Below are positions 1 through 8,735 of a stretch of 64,000 nucleotides of DNA, one piece after another. Numbering within the stretch: position 1 is the first letter of the stretch; every line of letters starts with the position of its first letter. Below the pieces are notes generated by a model. The model searched no databases. It was not told the DNA's origin and worked only from the letters and a program-made list of their open reading frames with translations. The stretch is from contig JACRCD010000039.1 of NCBI GenBank assembly GCA_016219175.1, positions 186,001 to 250,000 on the forward strand, read 5' to 3'. The translations under genes were made by a program, and so were the position numbers. Source of the stretch: Deltaproteobacteria bacterium (lineage in GTDB: Bacteria > Desulfobacterota > Desulfobulbia > Desulfobulbales > SURF-16).

Positions 1-57
1 CAAAGGCGGCAAAGCCGTTGAGGGTTGCTAATTTTTCAGCCTCTTTAAAAAGATAAC

Positions 58-97
58 AAAAAAGACCGTTTGATCCTCGGATGAAACGGTCTTTTTT
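58..97. terminator. Rho-independent terminator
   Basis: A perfect 14-bp stem (AAAAAAGACCGTTT at 58-71 and its complement at 84-97) encloses a 12-nt loop. The A-run on one side and T-run on the other let it work in both directions. It probably ends the transcript entering from the left edge. Confidence 0.85.
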
Positions 98-109
98 ATT
101 TATGACGGG

Positions 110-221
110 ACTGTTAAGGTGTTTCGACTGTAGGCGGACGGCCAGGCGACGCAGCCGCATATCGCAAGTCAATACCTGTTAGCCCTTAAACTTCCGTCTT
201 CAGTCTGATCACCTTAACAGT
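110..221. repeat. 112-bp element with 12-bp terminal inverted repeats
   Basis: ACTGTTAAGGTG (110-121) is repeated as its exact reverse complement at 210-221. The 88 bp between are GC-rich and hold no ORF. The element fills the gap in front of uppP and resembles a small non-coding inserted repeat. A long-range leader hairpin is the alternative. Confidence 0.5.
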
Positions 222-237
222 AACTCATTTACTAACC

Positions 238-1056
238 ATGCTGCCCATGAATTTATTGTATGCCGCTTTTCTGGGAGTCTTACAGGGGGCGACGGAATTT
301 CTGCCGGTCTCAAGTTCCGGGCATCTTGCCCTGGCCGAGGCCTTTTTCCATATCGAAGAAGCCGGCCTCACCTTTGATATTGCCCTGCACCTCGGCACTC
401 TCGCCGCTATCCTGGCTTATTTCCGTAGTGATTTCTGCTGGATGGCGCTGGCTGTTGCCGGCAGGGATACCAGCGGCGAGGCGCGTCAGCGGCGTCTCAT
501 GGCGCTGTATATCGCGCTGGCCACTATCCCGGCGGTGGTTGCCGCCCTTCTTTGGGGGGAGCTGGCCGAAACCCGGTTACGGGGACCGGCCACGGTGGCG
601 GTCAGTCTTTCGGCTGCCGGTTTTTTTCTCTGGCTTGCTGAAAAGAGGGGGACGCATCAACGCGGCTACGGGGCAATCACCGTGAAGGATGCACTCATCA
701 TCGGTCTGGCCCAGGCCCTGGCCCTGATCCCCGGGGTGTCCCGCAGCGGCAGCACCATGACGGCCGGGCTTTTTCTTGGGCTGAACCGTTCAGGGAGCGC
801 CCGGTTTTCATTTCTCCTCTCTGCCCCCATTGTTTTTGGGGCCGGAATTTACAAAATACCGGAAATTGTCCGGCAGGGTCTGGATCAGAACGAGATTTTT
901 TTCTACCTGACGGGATTTCTGTCCGCGGCGGTGTCAGGCTACCTGGTTATCGCCCTGCTTATGAAATTTGTCCGGACAAAATCACTGGCGGTATTTGCCT
1001 ACTATCGGTTTTTTCTGTCGGCGGTGGTTGTCGCGGCGCTGCTGCTTGGTTATTAA
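238..1056 (+). CDS. uppP: Undecaprenyl-diphosphatase UppP (BacA)
   Basis: This integral membrane phosphatase recycles undecaprenyl diphosphate to undecaprenyl phosphate, the lipid carrier for peptidoglycan and other envelope polymers; extra copies give bacitracin resistance. The 272-aa length is normal for the family. The two signature blocks are present: GATEFLPVSSSGHL near residues 18-31, with the catalytic Glu and Ser-rich stretch, and PGVSRSGSTM near 161-170. Hydrophobic helices run through the whole protein. No clear Shine-Dalgarno marks the start. ATG 247 (MNLLYAAF) is as likely as ATG 238. The gene stands alone behind the 110-221 element. Confidence 0.96.
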   Translation: MLPMNLLYAAFLGVLQGATEFLPVSSSGHLALAEAFFHIEEAGLTFDIALHLGTLAAILAYFRSDFCWMALAVAGRDTSGEARQRRLMALYIALATIPAVVAALLWGELAETRLRGPATVAVSLSAAGFFLWLAEKRGTHQRGYGAITVKDALIIGLAQALALIPGVSRSGSTMTAGLFLGLNRSGSARFSFLLSAPIVFGAGIYKIPEIVRQGLDQNEIFFYLTGFLSAAVSGYLVIALLMKFVRTKSLAVFAYYRFFLSAVVVAALLLGY

Positions 1057-1108
1057 CGTGTAAACGCTCAAACGGCTTAAACGCTTTTAAGCAAAGGGTC
1101 CTAAAATA

Positions 1109-1801
1109 GTGAATGCTGCAGATCTGCCTGAAAAGGCCAAGGAAGTCCTGAAAAAGATCAGAAAAAAATATAAGGTCGGTTTTGAACCGTTGCGTATCCG
1201 GGATGTGGAACTGCAGATTCTCCAGGTCACGGATCTTGAACATCTCCTGGCCGGCAAAGACCCGTTTGCCGACGTGTCGAATTTTCCGTTCTGGGTCAAA
1301 TTGTGGGAGGCCTCTCTCCTGCTGGCCGACACCGTGGCGGCCCTGCCAGCCCCAGCGCCGGGGCGGACCCTGCTGGAATTAGGGGCGGGGCTTGGCGCGC
1401 CCGGTCTGGTTGCCGCGGCCAAGGGATACAAGGTCACCTTAAGTGATTATGAGACCCACATCCTTGATTTCCAGAGGGTCAGCGCGGCGGCTAACAGCCT
1501 GACAGACGTTGATTTCCGAATGATCGACTGGAAAAAGCCGCCGGCGCTTCCGCCTTTTGATACGATCATCGGCGCGGAAATCCTTTTCCGGGACGAATTT
1601 TTTCAGCCGCTGCTCGCTCTTTTTCAAAAGTATCTCGCTCCCCAGGGAGAGATTTACCTTGCCCATGACGGACGCCGGAAAAGTCTGCCCAAATTTCTTG
1701 ACCTGGCTCAAAAAGAGTTTCAGGTTGCGGTCAGCGCCCGGAAGATGAAATCAGCCGAAGGAGAGCTGACCATCATTATTAACCGTTTGCGAAGAAAATG
1801 A
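1109..1801 (+). CDS. Class I SAM-dependent methyltransferase, protein-lysine methyltransferase-like
   Basis: A 230-aa protein beginning at a GTG. A glycine-rich SAM-binding motif I (LLELGAGLGAPGLVAA) lies near residues 89-104, followed by an acidic motif II (TLSDYE) and a post-motif (IIGAEILF) where the family usually has its catalytic-pocket segment. The N-terminus has a charged helix and a PFWVKLWEAS segment, a layout shared with METTL21/ETFB-lysine-methyltransferase-like enzymes. The substrate cannot be read from sequence. It sits 52 nt after uppP and 9 nt before the FmdB-like gene, suggesting cotranscription with the latter. Confidence 0.75.
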   Translation: MNAADLPEKAKEVLKKIRKKYKVGFEPLRIRDVELQILQVTDLEHLLAGKDPFADVSNFPFWVKLWEASLLLADTVAALPAPAPGRTLLELGAGLGAPGLVAAAKGYKVTLSDYETHILDFQRVSAAANSLTDVDFRMIDWKKPPALPPFDTIIGAEILFRDEFFQPLLALFQKYLAPQGEIYLAHDGRRKSLPKFLDLAQKEFQVAVSARKMKSAEGELTIIINRLRRK

Positions 1802-1810
1802 CGGAACGCC

Positions 1811-2125
1811 ATGCCGGTTTACGAGTATGAACATACCGGTCCAGCCTGTGCGCTTGGCCGTCATTTCGAGATCACTCAGTCTCTTGCCAGTGAAAGGCTG
1901 ACGGAATGCCCTGAGTGCGGGCAGCCGGTCAAAAGGCTTATTTCGCTCTGTAGCGTCAGCACCCCGAAAACCAACAGCGATTTAAAGAATCATGGCTTTA
2001 CCAAACTGGTGCGGCGGGATAACGGCGTCTACGAGAATGTGACGGCAACCGGCAAGGAAAGCAAAATCTGGGATGTCCGCAAACCTGAAACCATGCCGGA
2101 TTTAAAGTCCAAGATCAGGGATTGA
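1811..2125 (+). CDS. FmdB-family zinc-ribbon protein
   Basis: A 104-aa protein opening MPVYEYEH, the usual start of the FmdB/CxxC_CxxC putative regulatory family. The second metal-binding pair is intact (CPEC near residues 35-38, then GQPVKRLIS). The first pair is degenerate: only one Cys is present (GPACALGRHFE) where the family has CxxCG. A full four-Cys zinc site is therefore doubtful. The role of the family is not well defined. It lies 9 nt downstream of the methyltransferase, so the two are probably one transcription unit. Confidence 0.75.
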   Translation: MPVYEYEHTGPACALGRHFEITQSLASERLTECPECGQPVKRLISLCSVSTPKTNSDLKNHGFTKLVRRDNGVYENVTATGKESKIWDVRKPETMPDLKSKIRD

Positions 2126-2190
2126 TGGCAACCGGTTTGCGCTTGCGTCACGGCTGACTTCAGTCTCCACCCTTAACACCTGAGCTGGTA

Positions 2191-3000
2191 ATGAATTTCA
2201 ACGAATTGGACTGGAACAAGCTCTGGCAGGAAGCCTGCCGGCGCAAAAGCTGGAAAAAAAAGGGGAAAAAAGAGTGGGACAACCGGGCCGCGGGGTTTGC
2301 CAAAAGAAATAGTGACTCAGACTATGCCGGAAAATTTTTACGGCTGATGAAACCCAAGCCCCACTGGCGGGTGCTGGATATCGGCTGCGGGCCGGGCACC
2401 CTGGCCCTTCCCCTGGCGGGACAGGTACAATCCGTGACCGCCATCGATTTTTCCACGGCCATGCTGGATGAGCTGAAAAAAAGGGCTGCCCAACAGAAGA
2501 TCACCAATATCACCGCTATCCAGGCCTCCTGGACCGATGACTGGCGGGCCTTGTCCATCCCGCTCCATGAAGCGGTCATCAGCTCCCGCTCCCTCTCTGT
2601 TTTTGACCTGAAAAGCGCCCTGGAAAAAATGAACGACTGGGCCAGCGAAAAAATTTGTATTGCCGACAGGGTGGGCAGCGGCCCTTTTGATCCCGATCTT
2701 TTTGCTGCTGTCGGCCGCCCTTTTGCGCCGGGGCCTGATTTTATTTTCACCGTGAATCTCTTGTATCAGATGGGGATTTACCCGCGAATCGACTATATTG
2801 AACTGGAACAGACCAAACGATTTTCCACCAGGGAAGAGGCTCTTGACAGCTGCCGCTGGATGTTTGATGAGCTCAGCCCCTCCGAGGAAGAGAGACTCGG
2901 GGACTATGTCGATGAGCGGTTGGTGCTTGATGAAACCGGGGCCTGGCGTCTTTGCCGGCGTACTCCGGTGAAATGGGCTTTTCTGTCCTGGGAAAAATAG
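2191..3000 (+). CDS. Class I SAM-dependent methyltransferase
   Basis: A 269-aa cytosolic methyltransferase. The Methyltransf_25/11 fold is clear: motif I VLDIGCGPGTLALPLA near residues 60-75, the acidic VTAIDFS strand near 82-88, and further beta-strand signatures. A lysine-rich N-terminus (KSWKKKGKKEW) is unusual and may contact RNA or another polyanion. The C-terminus ends in a basic, hydrophobic segment. It does not look like a ubiquinone or tRNA methyltransferase with a definable substrate. The 3' end abuts a fragment of a dispersed repeat that fills the gap to mnmG. Confidence 0.75.
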   Translation: MNFNELDWNKLWQEACRRKSWKKKGKKEWDNRAAGFAKRNSDSDYAGKFLRLMKPKPHWRVLDIGCGPGTLALPLAGQVQSVTAIDFSTAMLDELKKRAAQQKITNITAIQASWTDDWRALSIPLHEAVISSRSLSVFDLKSALEKMNDWASEKICIADRVGSGPFDPDLFAAVGRPFAPGPDFIFTVNLLYQMGIYPRIDYIELEQTKRFSTREEALDSCRWMFDELSPSEEERLGDYVDERLVLDETGAWRLCRRTPVKWAFLSWEK

Positions 3001-3040
3001 CCATCTTGGCTTTTTCGCCGACTTTTTACGGGTCTATCAA
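3000..3040 (+). repeat. Degenerate end fragment of the dispersed 165-bp inverted-repeat element
   Basis: About 41 bp (GCCATC...GACTTTTTACG...ATCAA) match the right end of the element at 28235-28399 with roughly six differences. The fragment runs from the stop codon of the preceding gene to 2 nt before the mnmG start, so it supplies the mnmG leader. Confidence 0.6.
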
Positions 3041-3042
3041 CA

Positions 3043-4908
3043 ATGAACGACTATGATGTTATTGTCATCGGCGCCGGGCATGCGGGGTGTGAAGCCGCGC
3101 TGGCCGCGGCCCGCATGGGCTGCCGCACGGCGGTTATCACCATTAACGCCGATACCATCGGCGCCATGTCGTGCAATCCCGCCATCGGCGGACTGGCCAA
3201 GGGGCATCTGGTCAAGGAGATTGACGCCATGGGCGGGGAGATGGCGAAAAACATAGACGCCACCGGTATCCAGTTTCGCCGGCTCAATACCAGCAAGGGG
3301 CCGGCGGTCTGGTCGTCCCGGGCCCAGGCCGATAGGCTGCTCTACCGGCTGCGCATGAAGTCGGTGCTGGAAAACCAGAAAAACCTCGATATCAGACAGG
3401 CCTTTGCCGACCGTCTGCTGGTGGAAAACGGCTGCATCACGGGCGTGGTCACTTCGCTTGAGGAGACCCTGCGCTGCCGGGCGGTGGTCATTGTCACCGG
3501 CACCTTTTTAAACGGACTCATCCACATCGGCCTGAAATCCTTTCCAGCCGGACGCCAGGGCGACGCGCCCTCCCTATCCTTGGCCAAAAACCTGAAGGAA
3601 CTGGGGTTCACGATGGGCCGCATGAAAACCGGCACCACGCCCCGGCTGGACGGCACCACCATCAATTACGAGGGGCTGGAGCCGCAGTACAGCGACGACC
3701 CCCCCAATTTTTTCTCCTATTCGACCAAGGGCGTCCCCAAGCTTGAGCAGCGGCCGTGTTTTATTACCTACACCAACGAAAAGAGCCACGAGATCATCCG
3801 GGCGGGCACTGATCGCTCCCCCATGTACACCGGCATCATTGAGGGGGTTGGCGCCCGCTACTGCCCCTCCATTGAAGACAAGGTCATGCGCTTTCCCGAA
3901 AAGACGCGGCACCAGATATTTTTGGAACCCGAGGGGCTTGACACGGTGGAGGTCTATCCCAACGGCGTGCCGACCAGTCTGCCGGTTGACGTGCAGGCCG
4001 CCATGCTGCACAGCATCAAGGGACTGGAAAACGTCAAGATCATCCGGCCCGGCTATGCCATAGAGTATGACTATGTCGATCCCCTGGAGCTGCACCCCTC
4101 CCTGGAAACCAAGCGGGTGGCCGGGCTCTTTCTGGCCGGCCAGATCAACGGCACCTCCGGCTATGAGGAGGCCGCGGCCCAAGGGCTCATGGCCGGGATC
4201 AATGCCGTGCAATACTGCAGGGGCGAAGAGCCGGTGATTCTTGACCGCTCCCAGGCCTATATCGGGGTGCTCATCGACGATCTCGTCACCCGCGGCACCA
4301 AGGAGCCGTACCGGCTTTTTACCTCCCGGGCCGAGTACCGGCTGCTGCTGCGGGAGGACAACGCCGATCTCAGGTTGCGGGAAACCGGCCGGAGGCTTGG
4401 CCTGGTGGATGACGCCACCTATGCGGATTTCCGCCGCAAACGCGACGCCATCGCTAACGCCTTCAACTGGCTGAACAGCACCCAGGTCAAACCGGCCGAG
4501 GGGGTGAACCAGCGCCTCGTCGCCGCCGGTCAGGCTCCCTTGAAACAGATGGTTTCCCTGGCCACGCTGCTGCGCAGGCCTGATCTGACCATTGACGATC
4601 TGGGTCCGCTCACCGGCCTGGAGATCCAGGTTGACCGGGCGATCAAGGTTGAAGTGCAGATGCAGGTCAAATATGAGGGCTATATCAAACGGCAGCAGGA
4701 ACAGGTGGATCGTTTCAAGAAGCTTGAGAATATCAATCTGCCGGAAAATATGGTGTACAGCGGACTGCCCGGGCTTTCCCATGAGGTGGTGGAAAAATTG
4801 AACAGGATCCAGCCCCGTTCGCTGGGTCAGGCATCCCGTATTTCCGGCATAACCCCTGCGGCTATTTCGGTGCTGCAGGTCTGTCTGAAAAAAGAGGGGT
4901 TGCTGTAA
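3043..4908 (+). CDS. mnmG: tRNA uridine-5-carboxymethylaminomethyl modification enzyme MnmG (GidA)
   Basis: FAD-dependent partner of MnmE; together they install the carboxymethylaminomethyl (or aminomethyl) group on C5 of wobble uridine 34 in several tRNAs. The 621-aa length is normal. The N-terminal FAD dinucleotide-binding motif ([15 protein letters not shown], residues 7-21) and the GidA signature [20 protein letters not shown] near 45-64 are intact, as are [10 protein letters not shown] and [19 protein letters not shown]. The helical C-terminal MnmE/tRNA-binding region is complete. The start at 3043 follows directly on a repeat fragment, with no convincing ribosome-binding site. mnmE is not in this window. 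Confidence 0.97.
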   Translation: MNDYDVIVIGAGHAGCEAALAAARMGCRTAVITINADTIGAMSCNPAIGGLAKGHLVKEIDAMGGEMAKNIDATGIQFRRLNTSKGPAVWSSRAQADRLLYRLRMKSVLENQKNLDIRQAFADRLLVENGCITGVVTSLEETLRCRAVVIVTGTFLNGLIHIGLKSFPAGRQGDAPSLSLAKNLKELGFTMGRMKTGTTPRLDGTTINYEGLEPQYSDDPPNFFSYSTKGVPKLEQRPCFITYTNEKSHEIIRAGTDRSPMYTGIIEGVGARYCPSIEDKVMRFPEKTRHQIFLEPEGLDTVEVYPNGVPTSLPVDVQAAMLHSIKGLENVKIIRPGYAIEYDYVDPLELHPSLETKRVAGLFLAGQINGTSGYEEAAAQGLMAGINAVQYCRGEEPVILDRSQAYIGVLIDDLVTRGTKEPYRLFTSRAEYRLLLREDNADLRLRETGRRLGLVDDATYADFRRKRDAIANAFNWLNSTQVKPAEGVNQRLVAAGQAPLKQMVSLATLLRRPDLTIDDLGPLTGLEIQVDRAIKVEVQMQVKYEGYIKRQQEQVDRFKKLENINLPENMVYSGLPGLSHEVVEKLNRIQPRSLGQASRISGITPAAISVLQVCLKKEGLL

Positions 4909-4927
4909 GGGGAAGCGACCCTTTATT

Positions 4928-4984
4928 TCGACATTTTTGGCGAGGCAGGCGGGAAATGTCGAGGGTTTTGACCAGGGTCTGGTC
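4928..4984 (+). promoter_or_regulatory. Candidate activator-binding dyads upstream of a sigma-54 promoter
   Basis: Two inverted repeats: TCGACATTT (4928-4936) with AAATGTCGA (4954-4962), and GACCAG-ggt-CTGGTC (4970-4984). They lie about 60-115 bp upstream of the -24/-12 element, where enhancer-type activators usually bind. The response regulator of the same operon is the natural candidate to bind them. Confidence 0.5.
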
Positions 4985-5042
4985 GTGCCTCGGTAGGGTA
5001 ACATTGTAAAATAACAGGTCAAATAAGATGGCACTATGGGGA

Positions 5043-5058
5043 TGGCGCAAAAGTTGCT
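5043..5058 (+). promoter_or_regulatory. Sigma-54 (-24/-12) promoter
   Basis: TGGCGCAAAAGTTGCT matches the consensus TGGCACG-N4-TTGCW with correct spacing between the GG (5044-5045) and GC (5056-5057) dinucleotides. Transcription should start near 5069, 20 nt before the ATG at 5090, which has AAGGAG at 5079-5084. The operon itself encodes a sigma-54 activator, so it is probably autoregulated. Confidence 0.75.
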
Positions 5059-5089
5059 AGTATGATTTGGTAGAGATCAAGGAGCCCAC

Positions 5090-5527
5090 ATGGTTATGCG
5101 TTTTATTCTGCCGTTTTTGCTTTTCATCCTGCTTTTTCCCCTGCCGCTGCGCGCCGAGTATTTTCTGCGGGGCAGGGTTATCGCTGTTGAGCGGGAAAAA
5201 GGGGAAATCACCCTTGCGGCAATTGACTGTGACCAGTGCCTGCATGATGCGCCCGGTGCAGCAAAAGCAAAACCGGAAAACAGCATGCCGCCGGAAAAGG
5301 AAAATGTTTTTGTTATCTCCACCGACTTCATTCCGACCTGTGTGGCGCCTGATGTCATTATCCAGGTCTGGGGCGAATTGAGCGGGGCAGGGGAAAACCG
5401 GATGCAGGCGCGGCGCGTAACCGGGCCAAACTGGCAGCACGGCCAGGACTCCACGGGGGTGCGCTCGCGGCTGAGAAAGCGCTGTTTCATCAAGCCAAAC
5501 AGCGGGGCAGGCCCCGGTGAGCCATGA
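5090..5527 (+). CDS. Small secreted protein of a two-component operon
   Basis: 145 aa with a strong signal peptide (MVMRFILPFLLFILLFPLPLRA, cleavage expected after residue 22). The mature part starts with a short beta-rich segment (YFLRGRVIAVEREKGEITL) and carries a CDQC pair plus further cysteines in PTC and KRC, possible metal or disulfide sites. No family was recognised. It is first in the operon, directly behind the sigma-54 promoter, and its stop overlaps the start of the sensor kinase by 4 nt. By analogy with the periplasmic component of Zra-type systems it could modulate the sensor; that is inference from position only. Confidence 0.7.
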   Translation: MVMRFILPFLLFILLFPLPLRAEYFLRGRVIAVEREKGEITLAAIDCDQCLHDAPGAAKAKPENSMPPEKENVFVISTDFIPTCVAPDVIIQVWGELSGAGENRMQARRVTGPNWQHGQDSTGVRSRLRKRCFIKPNSGAGPGEP

Positions 5528-7074
5528 TGGGGCAGACGCCTGACCAAATCATGTCAAGCAGCCGTCCCCGGTCCGACCATACTTCTCTCGGGCCGTCCTG
5601 GAAAATCAACCTGCTGGTGATCGGCGGTCTGATTCTTGTCATTCTTGCCTATTCTCTCTGGCAGATCGGGCAGCTGCGCGGAAATTTCCAGAATTATTCC
5701 CGTGAGCACTCCCGGGTGGTGAGCAGCGTCATTGAACAGAACACCCGCACGGCCCGTCTGGCGGAAAACGCCCTGCAGCAAACCATCAAGACCTTTCTGG
5801 TCAATATGGCCAGATTCATTGATTATCTTGACTCCGTGGAACCGTTTTCCGCCGAGGAGCTGCAGGCCTTTGCCGGCGAGACAGGGCTTCAGCTCATCAG
5901 GATCCAGCACATCAACAACGATCAAAGCCCCATCAGCAGCGACAACTCCCATCTTCCTCCCCAGCCGTGCCGGCAGAGCGAAACCATACTCAACTATTTT
6001 CCCGAGCAGAAACTGTACGTGATGTCCTGGCCCCGGCAGGAGAAAGGCTGCATCATGCTGGGTTTTTCCGCCGCCCATATCGAGGAGCTGCATCAGCAGC
6101 TGCGCATGCCGGCCCTGCTCAAGGCCCTTTCCGCCCTGCCGGGCATCAAATACGTCACCGCGGACGATGTCAGTGAAAATGACGCCCAGTCAAGCCAGAT
6201 CATCGAACACCGCATCAGTGCGGGCGAGACCATGCTGCGGGTTGGCTTTGATGCCAGCCAGTATTCCATGCGGGTCCGCCAGATCTGGCGCAATGTCCTG
6301 ATCTTCTCCCTGATTCTCGCCTGTCTGGGGGTCTTTTTTTCCTGGTTGCTGTACCGCTATCAGACAACGTATCTGCATAAAATCACCGAGTTTGAACGGA
6401 AACTGGCCAGGGAACGGGAGGATGCCGCCCTAGGCCGGGCCACGGCCACCATCACCCATGAGATACGCAATCCGCTCAACGCCATCAGCATGGGGCTGCA
6501 ACGCATCGAGCTGGAGGCGGACGAGCTGAGCCCGGAGCACAGGGAACTGGCGGCCAGCATGCGCCAGGCGGTAAAGCGCACCAATGCGATTGTCGGGGAT
6601 CTGCTGCGCTACAGCAGACCGATTACCGCCAATCGCGGGGAAGTCAATCTCACCGGACTGATCAACGACATCCTCCTTCTCTATAAGGCGCAGTGCGAGG
6701 AAAAAAAGATCCGGGTCAGCCACGACAGCACTCTGACCCGTCCCGTGGCGGGGGACGGAGAGCTGCTGGGCCAGCTCTTTGAAAATGTCATAAAAAACGC
6801 GGTGGAGGCCCAGCCGGACGGGGGCTATATTACGGTCAGCAGCGAGCCCGCAGACGGTTCGGCGCGAATAACCATTGAAAATTCCATGTCGCCGGAAGGA
6901 GTTGGCGATCTCGCCCAGCTGCTGGAGCCCTACTTTACCACCAAGACCAGGGGGACGGGTCTTGGCCTGCCCATTGCCGGCCGCATCGCCCAGAGCCACG
7001 GCGGCGCCCTTGAACTGGCAAGCCCCGGCGGCAATGTTTTCCGGGTGGTGATCATCTTGCCGCTTACTACTTGA
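5524..7074 (+). CDS. Membrane sensor histidine kinase, NtrB/ZraS type
   Basis: A 516-aa sensor. A first membrane helix lies near residues 28-46 (INLLVIGGLILVILAYSLW), then a periplasmic sensing region of about 200 residues, a second helix near 258-280 (NVLIFSLILACLGVFFSWLL), a short coiled linker, and the HisKA box with ITHEIRNPLNA, where the His is the phosphorylation site. The ATPase domain shows the N box (ENVIKNAVEA) and the G box (GTGLGLPIAGRIA); the F box reads YFTTKT. It is coupled to the preceding gene and followed after 1 nt by its response regulator. The architecture fits ZraS/AtoS-like sensors paired with sigma-54 activators. The stimulus cannot be read. Confidence 0.9.
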   Translation: MMGQTPDQIMSSSRPRSDHTSLGPSWKINLLVIGGLILVILAYSLWQIGQLRGNFQNYSREHSRVVSSVIEQNTRTARLAENALQQTIKTFLVNMARFIDYLDSVEPFSAEELQAFAGETGLQLIRIQHINNDQSPISSDNSHLPPQPCRQSETILNYFPEQKLYVMSWPRQEKGCIMLGFSAAHIEELHQQLRMPALLKALSALPGIKYVTADDVSENDAQSSQIIEHRISAGETMLRVGFDASQYSMRVRQIWRNVLIFSLILACLGVFFSWLLYRYQTTYLHKITEFERKLAREREDAALGRATATITHEIRNPLNAISMGLQRIELEADELSPEHRELAASMRQAVKRTNAIVGDLLRYSRPITANRGEVNLTGLINDILLLYKAQCEEKKIRVSHDSTLTRPVAGDGELLGQLFENVIKNAVEAQPDGGYITVSSEPADGSARITIENSMSPEGVGDLAQLLEPYFTTKTRGTGLGLPIAGRIAQSHGGALELASPGGNVFRVVIILPLTT

Positions 7075-7075
7075 A

Positions 7076-8422
7076 ATGATGGACGAAACCATGAAGATCC
7101 TTGTTGTTGACGATGAGCAGTTGCAGCGGGAGACCCTGAAAGGCTTTCTGGAAAAAAAGGGTTACCAGGTTTACAGCGCCGCCGGCGGTGGCGAGGCCTT
7201 GCGCATTTTCAGCGCCTATCCCATCCAGCTGGCCCTGCTTGATCATAAAATGCCGGACATGAATGGCGATGAGCTGCTGGCCAGGATGAAGGAGATCAAT
7301 CCCTTCGTGCGCGCCATCATGATAACCGCTTATGGGGCGGTGGAAACCGCCGTGCGGGTCATGCGGCTTGGCGCGGATGATTTTCTGGAAAAACCGGTTG
7401 ATCTGCTCGAACTGCTCGGCAAGATCGAAAACATCGAGCAGCAGCTTGCGGTGGCGGAAGATGTGGCCGCCGTTGCCGAAACAATAGACAGCAGCAAAGA
7501 ACTGCCGTTGCAGGTCATCGGCGATAGTCCGGCCATGGATAAACTGCTGTCCGTCGCGCAGCGTGTCGCCCAGACGCCCTGGACGGTGCTGATCAGGGGC
7601 GAAACCGGCACCGGCAAGGAACTCATTGCCCACCTCATCCATCTTCTCAGTCCGCGCAGCCAGGCCCCGTTTATTGTGGTCAACTGCGCGGCCATTCCGG
7701 AAAATCTGTTTGAGTCGGAATTGTTCGGCCATGAAAAAGGATCCTTTACCGGCGCCTCGGGCAAAAGGAAAGGCCGCTTCGAGCTGGCCCAGTCGGGCAG
7801 CCTGTTTCTCGACGAAATCGGCGAACTTCCCTTGAATCTGCAGGCCAAGCTGCTCAGGGCCCTGCAGGAAAGAGTGATCAGCAGGGTGGGGAGCGAGGCG
7901 GATATCGAAGTGGATGTGCGGGTTCTGGCCGCCACCAATAGAGACCTCAAGCAACTCGTGGCGGAAGGGAAATTCAGGGAGGATCTTTATTACCGGCTGA
8001 ATGTCCTGGAGATTGAGATCCCTCCCCTGCGCAACCGCAAGGAGGATATTCCGCAACTGGTTGATTTCTTCCTGGCGCGTTACAGTTTGCGGCCGGTGCG
8101 CTTTGATCCGGAAGCCCTGGCCACCCTGGTCAAATACCCGTTTCCCGGCAATGTCCGCGAGCTGGAGCATGTCATCCAGCGCACGGTGACCATGGCCCGC
8201 GGCCCGGTGGTGCGCATGGTGGACCTGCCTGCGGAAATGCGCTTTCACAAGGCAAGCGAGCAGGGCAATCTCGCCGACCGGCTTGACTCGATGGAGCGGG
8301 AAATGATCCTGGCCGCCCTGGAAAAACACGACTGGGTGCAAACCAAGGCGGCGGAATCACTGGGCATCAGCGAAAGGGTGCTGCGCTACAAAATGGCAAA
8401 GCACGCGATCAAGAAGAATTGA
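7076..8422 (+). CDS. Sigma-54-dependent response regulator, NtrC/ZraR type
   Basis: A 448-aa three-domain regulator. The receiver has the acidic pair in VVDDEQ, the phospho-acceptor Asp in LLDHKMPDMNG and the conserved Lys in LEKPVD. The AAA+ domain has Walker A GETGTGKE, Walker B LFLDEIGE and the sigma-54-contacting loop as GSFTGA instead of the usual GAFTGA. Position 2 of that loop is Ser, a tolerated variant in the family. A Fis-type helix-turn-helix ends the protein (TKAAESLGISERVLRYKM). It is transcribed with the sensor and probably binds the dyads at 4928-4984. Start could be 7076, 7079 or 7091. Confidence 0.93.
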   Translation: MMDETMKILVVDDEQLQRETLKGFLEKKGYQVYSAAGGGEALRIFSAYPIQLALLDHKMPDMNGDELLARMKEINPFVRAIMITAYGAVETAVRVMRLGADDFLEKPVDLLELLGKIENIEQQLAVAEDVAAVAETIDSSKELPLQVIGDSPAMDKLLSVAQRVAQTPWTVLIRGETGTGKELIAHLIHLLSPRSQAPFIVVNCAAIPENLFESELFGHEKGSFTGASGKRKGRFELAQSGSLFLDEIGELPLNLQAKLLRALQERVISRVGSEADIEVDVRVLAATNRDLKQLVAEGKFREDLYYRLNVLEIEIPPLRNRKEDIPQLVDFFLARYSLRPVRFDPEALATLVKYPFPGNVRELEHVIQRTVTMARGPVVRMVDLPAEMRFHKASEQGNLADRLDSMEREMILAALEKHDWVQTKAAESLGISERVLRYKMAKHAIKKN

Positions 8423-8667
8423 CGGGCGGCAATCGCTCCGGATCGGACCCGAGACTCCCACGGCATAACTACCGGATTCCGGCTGAAAACATGCCGGAAT
8501 GACGACCGGCAATCACGGGAGAAATTGTCGATTGCCATCCCCTCCGCCATCCCATCCCGGCAAGGCGTATTACTGCTGCCCTGTGCAAAGCTTTGTCATG
8601 TCCCGTACAAATCAGTCGGAACCCTCCTGTCATTGGCAAGGCGCCGCGGAAAAAAATATTTATCCGC

Positions 8668-8699
8668 TTGACTTAATTTGAACAAGCGCATAAATTAAG
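8668..8699 (+). promoter_or_regulatory. Promoter and operator of the TetR gene
   Basis: TTGACT (8668-8673) and TAAATT (8691-8696), 17 nt apart, form a sigma-70 promoter 37-40 nt before the TetR ATG. Two dyads overlap it: CGCTTG/CAAGCG (8665-8670, 8683-8688) and CTTAATTT/AAATTAAG (8672-8679, 8692-8699). Autorepression is the likely reading. The rest of 8423-8735 holds no credible gene. Confidence 0.6.
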
Positions 8700-8735
8700 C
8701 CGCATGATCAACATCAACCTCCGGATTTCCATGCC

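Noticed and set aside
3574-5034. 486-codon open frame antisense to mnmG
   Set aside because: It lies opposite a fully conserved mnmG, has His/Gly/Gln-rich low-complexity composition typical of antisense frames in GC-rich DNA, and shows no motif.
7067-8341. 424-codon antisense frame over the response regulator
   Set aside because: Mirror of a conserved NtrC-type gene; composition is typical of a shadow frame and there is no ribosome-binding site.
8499-8681. 60-codon frame upstream of the TetR gene
   Set aside because: No ribosome-binding site, runs into the TetR promoter, and has no coding character.
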